A stretch of 64,000 nucleotides of DNA from Ottelia alismoides (taxonomy: Eukaryota > Streptophyta > Magnoliopsida > Alismatales > Hydrocharitaceae). The stretch spans positions 372,001-436,000 of the forward strand of contig JAZKJV010008264.1 in the NCBI GenBank assembly GCA_037367405.1, written 5' to 3'. Both the position numbers and the translations under genes were made by a program. How positions within the stretch are numbered: the stretch's first letter is position 1; every line of letters starts with the position of its first letter. The notes under the pieces were generated by a model. The model was not told the DNA's origin. It saw nothing but the letters and a program-made list of their open reading frames with translations, and did not search any database. Below are positions 13,164 through 22,436 of this stretch, one piece after another.

Positions 13164-13640
13164 TGTAAAACCTTGAACTTAGCATATCTCAGATCCTATA
13201 TAATAAGATCCGACTCATCAAGAGGAAACCAACGGAATTTGTTTCGTGTGAATCGGACTTTGTTTCGATTTGTTATGATTTTCGGAAGAAAGAGAAGTAA
13301 AGAGGGTCAAGACATCATTAACCCATAATTACTGTCATTAAGACTAATTAAACATGATTAAAGAAACTAATGACAGATTGAAAACTGCTAATGATCATTA
13401 GCAAACACTAATCAATAGTTAGCAAAAGATAAGCATAAGCTGCGAAAGTTAAATCGTGATTAGTGAAAGTTAATCACGATTAATGTTAATTAAGCGTCAT
13501 TAGCGAATCTAGAATCCTCTATAATGTTCTAACTTAAGCCCCAAGTTTGGGATAAGTTTTGGCTAAAACCATGGGCCGTTAAATCATGTTTAAGGTCTAA
13601 ACCATGGTTTTCTAACCATGGTTAGTGGTTTTCTGGAGCC

Positions 13641-13648
13641 TATAAATA
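13641..13648 (+). promoter_or_regulatory. LTR promoter TATA box in L1
   Basis: TATAAATA is followed by the start of a GC-richer transcribed part. The same box is intact in L2 at 22925-22932 and mutated to TACAAATA in L3 at 29617-29624. Conservation of position in the first two copies supports its role as the LTR promoter core. Confidence 0.6.
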
Positions 13649-13902
13649 GACCCCCTACCCATTCATTCTCTACAATTACCACTAACACCACCACCTCAAG
13701 GGCTAGGGTCGAGAGGTCGGGAGGAGGAGTGGGAGGCGAGGGAGGAGTGCTAGCGAAGTGCTGCCGGGAGAACGAGGAGGAGAAAGGTATGATCCTCTCT
13801 TAGTTTGTTTTGTAAGCTAGGATTTCAATTCATCCTCTTTTCTTCCAAGCTTTGTTCTTGATTCATCTTTCTTTCCGATTCATTTTTTGTTGTGTTTCGA
13901 GG

Positions 13903-14190
13903 GATAAATCTGTGTCACACCCTACTTAGGTGTGGGCGGCTATGCACGTCAGTTAACCCTATGATTCGTCACACATTCACTTGTGTAAGACGCGTGGTGT
14001 CTATCGATTCTCCATCGCTTTTGTTTCTATTCTTTCAATTATGCTTTTATAGTGATTTTGATGGAGAAGTCTGTGTAATACCCTACTTAGGTGCGTGCGG
14101 CTATGCACATCAGTAAACCCTGTGATTCGTCACACATTCACTCACCTAAGATGCGTGGCGTCTACCGATTCATCATCTCTTGTTGTTTGA
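13903..14190 (+). repeat. 161-bp tandem duplication inside LTR L1
   Basis: A unit starting near GGATAAATCTGTGTCACACC and containing CCTACTTAGGTG, CGGCTATGCAC and GTCACACATTCAC is repeated once, with scattered differences. The same duplication is present in L2 (23185-23500), where the period counted between the two GGAGAAA starts is 161 bases. It is absent from L3 because that copy has lost the region. Confidence 0.75.
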
Positions 14191-14268
14191 GTATATTATT
14201 TCAGTTTCGTTGTTGTTTTCCTCTCGATTGATTTTATAGAGGAAACTCTTTTCGTTTTATTTTGAAAT

Positions 14269-14395
14269 ATGTCCCGATATAAGAGGAAACTCTGCCGAAA
14301 TTTTCCGAGAAATATGTCCCGATATAAGGGGAAATTTTCCAAGAAATATGTCCCGATATAAGGGGAAACCCTGCCGAATTTTCAAGAGAAAATAT
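14269..14395 (+). repeat. 45-bp tandem repeats inside LTR L1
   Basis: Three units begin ATGTCCCGATATAAG. The middle unit is shortened here. In L2 (23552-23690) all three are full length with a period of exactly 45 bases, so they keep one reading frame. They sit downstream of the TATA box in the transcribed part of the LTR. Confidence 0.8.
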
Positions 14396-15605
14396 GTTCT
14401 TGGCATTCTTGTTTCTTCATGTTCTTCACGTTCTTCGTTTGTTCTTCGCGTTTTGACCCATTCTTAGTGTTTTATACGAAAATGAAATTCGATCTTTTCA
14501 AGAGCCTTAAAACATCCTTTCTGAAAATGACACGATAAAGCCTTGCATACACGAGAGAGAGATCGATTAGGTAAGGAAATCCTTCCTTTTGCTGTTGGGT
14601 TTTCATAGGAGATTATTGAAATTCTTGATTTTATGTTCTTTGCTATGAAGAACCCTAATTTTGGTTATTTTTGTAAAATATGAAGAGTTACTTTGTGATT
14701 CCCACTAAAATAAGGTTTAATCATCAAATTGATGCGGTGTCTTTGAAAGTTAGGGTTTGGGAATTAAAATAGGCATAAATACGAGTATATGTGCATATGA
14801 ATAATATATATATGTGAGTCTATACTAAGTGTTGCTAATTATGCAAATCGAAGACTTAACGAAAGAATTACATCATGGGAATTGATGTGGTTTGAGTTGG
14901 ATCCTGAAAAGGATCATGTGTCACGTTAAGGATGACTGGGAGTAGAACTACAGGTCAGGCATGCAACCTGTAGGTTTGTCGGAAGGAACCCGTATTGGAG
15001 TTTCCCTACCTAGGTGGTACACGGTTGCACTGTCATGATAAGTGCGCACGAAATGTATGATTTGCAAGTTGTGGTACCATGAGTCATATCTTCAGATTGA
15101 ACGATGGGAAGATGTGGTCGTGCCATGTAGAGGCACGGGTGGTTCAATAGCGGCTGGATCACGATAATATGTATTTAAAGCTGCTAGATTATATGATTAA
15201 GTGTTAGCCTGAGGTTTTAAGCAATCAAGTCCTCGAGGACGGTGTGCTCATTTGTTTTTCAAGCTGAGGGTTTGAGACCATTTTATTAAAAGAAAAGAAA
15301 TTGTCAGGGTAGTATTGGAGGATAGGTTGAGGCGACGTGCAGCGTCATAAGCTTACCAAGATCAATACAATTTCAATCGCGAAGTGTCCACAGCTTCAGA
15401 GTCCAAGAATGGTGGGGTTCCCCTGGACTAATCCTGATGTGAAATAGAAAGGAATATGACTTAAATTAATGAAAGCATTGTAACTTTTAATGACAACAAG
15501 TTTAAAAAAATCATAAAATTTGTTTGCTTTTCTCTTCCTCGTTACTTAGCTTTCGTTAATTTTTATCCTATTATTTATAGAAAACCCCAAGATAGCCCCA
15601 AGATA

Positions 15606-16209
15606 CCGTATTACAAGATTGACTTAAGATCTGGACTGACAAATGCCCCAACAACTTTCATGGATCTCATTAATAGAGTATTCAAGGATTTCTTAGATCA
15701 CTTTGTAGTAGTCTTTATTGATGATGTGCTTATTTACTACAAGGATAAGTATCTGCATGAATACCATCTCAGATGGGCACTTAAAACATTAAGGAAAGAA
15801 TGAGTTGTATGCTAAATAAAGCAAATGTGACTTTTGGTTATCTGAAGTATCTTTCTTAGGCCATGTTATTTCTGGGGAAGGTATATCAGTTGATCCTACA
15901 AAGGTTAGTGCGGCGATGAGTTGGGAACGCCTGAAGACTGTCACAGAAATACGATCTTTTCTGGGTTTAGATGGATATTATAGAAGATTCGTGAAGGACT
16001 TTTCATGAATAGCATTGCCAATGACTAGACTAACTCAGAAGGAAGTTCCACTCTTATGGTCAGATACATGTGAATCCAGTTTTCAGACACTGAAAGAATG
16101 CCTAACATCTGCACCAATCCTTACTCTACCCTCTGGGAGTGAAGGGTTTACAGTGTACGCTGATGCGTCTAAAGAAGGACTTGGGGCAGTTCTTATGCAA
16201 CATGGTAAG
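15606..16209 (+). pseudogene. Reverse transcriptase fragment of element A
   Basis: This is the middle and end of a Ty3 reverse transcriptase plus the start of RNase H. Visible landmarks are [16 protein letters not shown], the catalytic motif FIDDVLIY (F-x-D-D form), [26 protein letters not shown] and FTVYADASKEGLG, the last with the RNase H catalytic Asp. About 100 bases between KIDLR and NAPTTF are missing compared with element C, and there are stops around 15800 and 16005. The frame is cut at 16209 by insertion of element B, and RNase H resumes at 20462. It is not functional. Confidence 0.85.
16205..16209 (+). repeat. Target-site duplication of element B, left
   Basis: GTAAG directly precedes the LTR start TGTCACACCC and is repeated directly after the other LTR at 20457-20461. 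Removing B and one copy restores the continuity of the RNase H sequence (GKVVAYA context), which confirms the insertion. Confidence 0.92.
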
Positions 16210-17394
16210 TGTCACACCCGGTAGCTGGATACTTGAGAATGATCGATGGAGCTGGACTTCAGGAGGAGTCCGAAAATGCATGGATATTACAGAGGTTATC
16301 TACGAGAATCTGGAGGCTCAACCATACATTACAAGAGAGAAGCGTCACAGAGGACACTGGCTCGGTAGCAGAGTGTCGTGAAGCTTGTAGTAGTGCGAGC
16401 AGTGTGTACAGACAGCAGTGCAAGACATGATAGGGGATGCGCGCAACGGATACGTACGCGAACGCAGAAGGGCGGTATGCAGTGAAGCGGTATGCATTAA
16501 GGAGCAATGCGATATGGTCACATAGGCGTACGCACGAAGGCGTACGGTATCGGTACTAATGCGTGGCGATCCACAAAGGCATGGAGCGTTGCAGGTGCTG
16601 AGTACGAGCATTGTCGAACATGCTCGGTAGTAAACGTACGAGAGTGGTCTCGAGGCCACGATAGCGAAGTTTTGGAGGACTTCCCCTTAGCATGCAGAAC
16701 GCTAAAGAAGGGTTTACCGCATGAGAGTCTGGAGGCTACGGGTTCCCTTTGGCACATGACCGAGTGTTAAGTGGCACTCAGTGAATTACAGCAAAGCTGC
16801 ATCAGCAAGCATTGGAGCGCAAGTGTGTTGATGACTGGGTGGTTGACTGGGCGTCAACCGTGCGGGAAGACGAAAGGACAACATGGGAGTCGAAGAGATG
16901 AGTAGACGAGTTGCTGAGGAACGCGAAGGGTTGCCAAAGAAATCGAAGGGTCTCTTGTGTCTTATGTATCATTATTGTATATGTAATAATGAGTGTCCCT
17001 TATATTTCCTTGAGTCTTGTATAAAAGGAGAGGTGGTGTCTCATTTGTAAACACACACAGTGTACACACACATAGTACACACAAGTGTAATGTGTCCACC
17101 CACTCCCAGAGAGAGTCCCCCTTCTAATAAAAGAAGAGCTTTGTGCCCGTGCTTTTGTGATCGTGTGGTTGTGTTATTGAGAGTTCTTGAGCGAGTTCTT
17201 GAGGGTGTTCCTGAACGATCCATAGAGTCGAGCTTTTGCTTGTGTCTAAGCGTTGGTGCGTTAGCAAGCGGGGGTATCGAGAAGAGTTGGAGCGCGTCCA
17301 TGACCGTTCTACTCGGGAAGGCTGGTTAGCTACGGGTTAGCTAACGCCGTACAAGATCAGTCGAAATTGATAGAGGTATTTTGATCATGTGACA
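16210..17394 (+). repeat. 5' LTR of element B
   Basis: Runs from TGTCACACCC to CATGTGACA. Contains TATAAAAG at 17020-17027 and an AATAAA polyadenylation signal at 17126-17131, in the order expected for U3 and R. It lacks about 37 bases present near the start of the 3' LTR. Short frames in it are incidental. Confidence 0.9.
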
Positions 17395-17412
17395 GTTGGT
17401 ATCAAAGCACGG
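17395..17412 (+). other. Primer-binding site of element B (tRNA-Met type)
   Basis: TTGGTATCAAAGCACGG follows the LTR end by one base. The family form begins TGGTATCAGAGC, complementary to the 3' end of initiator tRNA-Met; one G-to-A change is seen. Confidence 0.8.
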
Positions 17413-17469
17413 TTCGTGACACAATTCGTTGGCACAAATTGGTATCAGATAAGGAGCAGATCATAGATC

Positions 17470-18590
17470 TTGGTCGGTGCCAAGAAAAGCAGGCAAAGCT
17501 ATGAGCGACTGTTGGTGCAGTCGATAGCGAGAACCAAGGAACTTGTTTGTGCAAGTTCATCTTCAATCAGCAGAGCAAAGATGGTGGGTGTTACCGACCG
17601 CGTAGCAGTACTAGAGCAAGCGATGGCAGAAGTGGAGTCCACTATTGGGACTCATGCTCATCGCATCGCCGTCTTGGGGGATCGTTCTTCAGAAGGATCG
17701 GATGTTGGGGACAAGACCCAACAACGCTTTGCGGAGCAGATCAAGTCCTTGGAGGACAACTGGAGGCGTTCAACATGATGATGGAGGATCTACGTAGCGA
17801 GATCTCCATCATCAAGAAGGTATTGGCGAACAACGGAGGCTCCATGGAGGTGCAGCGACGCAAGGTACTAGAACCCAAATCCTTTACAGGTACGCGAAGT
17901 GCCAAGCATTTAGAGAACTTCCTATGGGATATGAAAGTGTATTTCGAGGCGACCAAGATGATGGAAGCCGAAAAAGTGAGCTTGGCATCGATGTACATGT
18001 CGAGCGACACCAAGCTATGGTGGAGGAATCGTGCTGCAGATGAGGAAAGACCGAAGATCTCCAGGTGGGATAATCTAGTCACGGAACTAAAGGAACAGTT
18101 CCTGCCGAAGAATCTACGTGGATTGCATGGGAGGCTCTTTGACGCCTGAAGCAGACATGTACAATTCATGAGTACGTGAAGCAGTTCACATCTTTGCTGT
18201 TGGACATCAAGAGGATGTACGAGGAGGATAAGCTGTTCAACTTCACGACCGGGTTGCAAAGCTAGGCTCAAGCCGAAATGCGGAGGCAGGGCGTGGAGGA
18301 TCTGAATTCAGCAATCGGGGTGGTGGATGCGTTGGTCGACTATAGTGCCCAAACAAGTCATAAGGCTGAAGAGAAGGAGTTCACCAGCAAGTCGAGGGCG
18401 CGATTGAAGGACAAGGGCAAAGGCGTTACCCAAGATCCACCAATGGAGGAACCAGAGTACTCCCAGAGAAGGGAGCAACCCAATAGAACGGGTACTTCTT
18501 ATGCGACGGATCGCATAGGGCACGAGAGTGCTCAAAGAAGGAGAAGCTGAACTCTCTTCGTGCGGATGAGGAGGATGAAGAAGAACGTGA
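17470..18590 (+). pseudogene. Gag pseudogene of element B
   Basis: Gag would form the nucleocapsid that packages element RNA. Starting at 17470, an N-terminal coiled-coil-like part (RVAVLEQAMAEVEST) runs to about 17757, where a frameshift moves it into the frame of MMMEDLRSEISIIKK. The retrotransposon-gag core follows with FTGTRSAKHLENFLWDMKVYF and KLWWRNRAADE. A further frameshift near 18149 leads to HEYVKQFTSLLLDIK, and a TAG lies at about 18262 where Trp is expected. The C-terminal zinc knuckle near 18500-18530 keeps CDGSHRAREC, but its first Cys is replaced by Tyr. It is clearly inactive. No pol follows. Confidence 0.85.
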
Positions 18591-19234
18591 GGTACGCTTG
18601 GGAGCAATCGGTGCTATGCGCAAGGTACACCTCACAACACTTCGAGATGGAGCTTCGAATTCAGTGGAGGGAGGGAACTCCATAACAAAGAGATTTGGAG
18701 GCACCAATGCTCGATCGAGGACGCACAGGAGTACGCAGGTGCATGTGAGAAACAACATGTGTGCAGGAGGCACACAACCAAAGCCACAGATATGAGAATA
18801 TTCGTGCATGAGGAGGCGAGGTAGAGCTCTGGAGGGTGATGCAGCATGGGCAAGCGACTACATGTGCTCATTTCCCAAGATGTGGGGACGCCTACAGGGA
18901 ACGTTAGAGATCGACAACGATAAAGCGTGGAGGTGAGTACTCCACATGTAGAGCTGGAGCTGCCACACACCAGCAATGGAGCCGTTGTATCCAGGAGGGA
19001 TGCACTAAAAATGAGAGCTGACAAGGAAGCTCCACTTTTCACGATGAAGACCCAAGTCATGGAGGGGTGTGGTTCGTGAGAAGACCAGGTGTAGGAAGGG
19101 AGGCGGTGCAAGCTTGCATTACTCTTCAATTGAGCAGCATCAAGAGATGCATAGCGGATGGAGGATCGTGATAGGATGCCACCTGGAGAGGGAATGCTCG
19201 GTTGAGGACAACCGATTCTTCAGGTGGGGAGGCT

Positions 19235-20456
19235 TGTCACACCCCCAAATTCCGTAATCGAGAATGATCCTGTAGACACGGTAGCTGGATGCTCGAGAAA
19301 GATCAATGGAGCTGGACTTCAGGAGGAGTCCAAAAATACGTGGATATTACGGAGGTTATCTACGAGAATCTAGAGGCTCAACCGTACGTTACAAGAGAGA
19401 AGCGTCACAGAGGACACTGGCTCGGTAGCAGAGTGTCGTGAAGCTTGTAGCAGTGTGAGCAACGAGTACAGACAACAATGTAATACATGACTGGGGATGC
19501 ACGCAGCGGTATGTACGCGAGCGCAAAAGGTCAGTATGCAGGGAAGTAGTATGCATTGAGGAGCAATGTGATACGGTCACATAGGCGTACGCACGAAGGC
19601 GCATGATATCGGTTTAATGTGTGGTGATCCACAAAGGCATGGAGCGTTGCAGGTGCTGAGTATGAGCATTGTTGAGCATGCTCGGTAGTACACGTACGAG
19701 AGTGGTTTGGAGGCCACGATAGCGAAGTTCTGAAGGACTTCCCCTTAGCATGCATAACATTAAGGAAGGGTTTACCGCACAAGGGTCTGGAGGCCGCGGC
19801 TTCCCTTTGGCACATGACCGAGTGTTCGGTGGCACTCGCTGAATTACGACAAAGCTGCATCAACAAGCGTTGGAGCACGAGTGTGCTGATGACTGGGCGG
19901 TTGACTTAGCGTCAACCGTGCAGGAAGATGAAAGGACAACAAAGGAGTCGAAGAGACGAGCATACGAAGAGTTGCTGAGAAACACGAAGGCTTGCCAAAG
20001 AACTCGAAGGGTCTCTTGTATCTTTATGTATCATTATTGTAAATGTAATAATGAGTGTCCCTTGGGTTGCCTTGATTCTTGTATAAAAGGAGAGGTGGTG
20101 TCTCATTTGTAAACACACATAGTGTACACACACAGAGTACACACAAGTATAGTGTGTCCACCCACTCCAGAGAGAGTTCCCCTTCTAATAAAGAGAAGAG
20201 CTTTGTGCCCGTGTTTTTGTGATCGTAAGGTTGTGTTCTTGAGCGTTCTTAAGTGAGTTCTTGAGAGTGTTCCTGAACGATCCATAAAGTCGAGCTTCTG
20301 CTTGTGTCTGAGCGTCGGTGCGTTAACAAGCAGGGGTATCGAGAGGAGTTGAAACGCGTCCGTGACCATTGTACTCGGGAAGGCTGGTTAGCTACGGGTT
20401 AGCTAACGCCACATAGGATTAGTCGAAATCGATAGCGGGATTTTGACCCTGTGACA
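19235..20456 (+). repeat. 3' LTR of element B
   Basis: Runs from TGTCACACCCCC to CCTGTGACA, 1222 bases, with TATAAAAG at 20082-20089 and AATAAA at 20187-20192. It carries the 37-base block after TGTCACACCC that the 5' LTR has lost. The GTAAG duplication follows at 20457-20461. Confidence 0.9.
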
Positions 20457-20461
20457 GTAAG

Positions 20462-20940
20462 ATAGTTGCGTATGCATCACGACATCTCATGACACATGAA
20501 AAGAACTACCCAACACATGAACTTGGATTAGCTGTTGTAGTTTTTGCTTCAAAGATATGGAGGCATTACCTCTATGGTATTACTTTTGAAATCTTCATTG
20601 ATCATAAAAGCTTGAAATATCTATTTGATCAGAAGGAACTCAATATGAGACAGAGACGGTGGCTAGAGTTGTCGAAAGACTATGATTGCACTATCTCCTA
20701 CCACCATGGTAATGGGAACGTCGTAGCAAATGCCCTTAGTAGAAGAACTTATTCACCTGCGTTGGTGAGTGCTATCCACTTCTGGGGTTTATTATCAACG
20801 TTAAGTGAATGGAAACCGTTTGATAGTAGTACTGATACTATAACTATTCCTCACTAATACAAACCAGAGATCTGGGATAGAATAAAGAAAGGATAGGAGG
20901 ATGATCCAGTCCTTAAAGACTTGAGACAACAACTTGAGAA
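20462..20940 (+). pseudogene. RNase H remainder of element A
   Basis: Resumes the frame interrupted at 16209: [41 protein letters not shown] (with a catalytic-type Asp) and [13 protein letters not shown]. In the last motif Asp is replaced by Asn where C has [10 protein letters not shown] at 20855-20857 and TAG near 20894 interrupt it. It would degrade RNA in the RNA-DNA hybrid during reverse transcription, but it is broken here. Confidence 0.85.
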
Positions 20941-22290
20941 TAATGAGATAGAGGGATTCCAAATACAAGATGGGTAACTGTATAACCATCACAGAGTTTG
21001 TGTACCAAATACGCCTAAGCTAAGGAAATACATCTTATGAGAAGTGCACTACTCAAGATTATCTATTCATTCAGGAATTACAAAGATGTATAAGGATCTT
21101 CATTCATACTTTTGGTGGCCGGGAATGAAGAAAGATGTTGCTGAGTTTGTGAATTCATGTTTCTCTTGCAAGCAGGTAAAGGCTTCACACCAAAAGCCAC
21201 CAGGATTATTGCAACCCCTCCCTATACCTGAATGGAAATGGGAAATCATTTCCATGGATTTCGTTACTGGCTCACCTCAGACGACTGGTAGTAAAGATAG
21301 TATCTGGGTTATAATAGATCATCTGACGAAGGTAGCACATTTTATTCCAATAAGTTTATCTTTTACTCCAGACCAGCTTGTTGAGTTATATATTACATAT
21401 GTGATTCGCCTCCATGGTATCCGAAAGGAAGTAGTTTCCGATCGAGATTTACGATTCACCTCACACTATTGGGAGAACTTCATGAAAGCCTTAGGCACAC
21501 AACTATGATTGAGCACATCATATCATCCACAAACAGAAGGTCAATCAGAACGTAGTATTCAGACTTTAGAGGATATGTTACGAGCATGTTCCTTAGAATG
21601 GGAAGGATCATGGTTGAAACATTTGCCTCTTGCAGAATTCACATACAACAACAGTTACCATACAAGTATTGGCATGACACCATTTGAAGCACTTTATGGA
21701 CGAAGGTGTACTACTCCTTTGTGTTGGCAAGAGGTCGGGATAAAGAACCTTTATGATTCAGATAGACTGCAAGAGACACGAGAAGCTGTAGAGCTTGCTC
21801 GAAAAAGACTACATGTGGCTCAAAGTCGCCAGAAAAGCTATAGTGATACTAGACGAAGAGACCTTGAGTTTGAGGTAGGTGACTTTGTATTTCTCAAAGT
21901 ATCACCTATGAAGGGAATTCAAGGTTTTGGTATGCATGGGAAGTTAGCACCCAGGTTCATGGGTCCCTTTAAAATTATTCAGCGCATTGGAAAAGTGGCA
22001 TATAGACTTGCAATTCCTCCACATCTTTCGGCAGTACATGATGTTTTTCATGGATCAAATATGAGAAAGTACGCTAAGGATCCAGAGCATAAAATAAGTT
22101 ATGATGATTTACATGTTGAGCCAGACTTGACATATCAAGAGATACCTGTGCAAATACTTGACAGGGATATCAAGAAATTGAGAAACAAAGAGGTACTTCT
22201 TGTTAAAGTATTGTAGCGGAATGAAGAGTTGGAAGAAGCTACATGGGAATCTGAGGCGGAAATGAGAAAGAAATACCCCTACTTGTTTGA
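20941..22290 (+). pseudogene. Integrase with chromodomain-like tail, element A
   Basis: The N-terminal zinc-binding part is visible (HYSRLSIHSG, then CFSCKQVK with both Cys). The catalytic core shows SMDFVTG and VVSDRD for the two Asp, and the Glu in GQSERSIQTLED. The tail has NKEVLLVKVL, then a TAG near 22214 in place of Trp, then EEATWESEAEM, which matches the chromodomain-like end of plant chromoviruses. Stops include TGA at 21038-21040 (C has CGA) and TGA at 21506-21508, which is shared with element C. The two longest open pieces are 21044-21508 and 21509-22216. Confidence 0.87.
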
Positions 22291-22344
22291 GTAATAACAC
22301 TATGTGTTGTATATCTTCTTTATAAATGAAATGGCGTTCATTAT

Positions 22345-22433
22345 CTTTAAGGTTGTTATGGTTTCAATCCTCTTTAAGGTTGTTATGCCTGCATTTCTAG
22401 TCTCGAGGACGAGACTTCCTTTAAGGTTGTTAT
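22345..22433 (+). repeat. Three copies of a polypurine-type motif before L2
   Basis: CTTTAAGGTTGTTAT occurs at 22345-22359, 22372-22386 and 22419-22433. The last stands three bases before the LTR start, the normal place for the polypurine tract that primes plus-strand DNA. The phrase TCTCGAGGACGAGA precedes it, as in many plant Ty3 elements. The three copies recur in front of L3. Confidence 0.75.
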
Positions 22434-22436
22434 AAT

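Larger units (their letters stand above)
13164..15590 (+). repeat. LTR copy L1, truncated on the right
   Basis: Starts TGTAAAACCTTGAACTTAGC and aligns with L2 to its GAAAACCC block near L2 position 24880, then jumps directly into reverse transcriptase sequence near 15606. About 300 bases of LTR end, the primer-binding site, gag, protease and the first part of the reverse transcriptase are therefore missing from A. A TATA box, TATAAATA, lies at 13641-13648 within a conserved GAGCC/ATAGACCCC context. Confidence 0.8.
16210..20456 (+). mobile_element. Element B: gag-only Ty3-type LTR retrotransposon nested in A
   Basis: The element spans 4247 bases: two LTRs of about 1.2 kb, a tRNA-Met type primer-binding site, one gag pseudogene, a purine-rich AGGTGGGGAGG before the 3' LTR, and perfect GTAAG target duplications. 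There is no protease, reverse transcriptase, RNase H or integrase; sequence after the gag zinc knuckle (18600-19234) has no recognised domain. Such an element would need enzymes from a related autonomous copy. It is younger than its host A, whose RNase H it splits. Confidence 0.88.
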
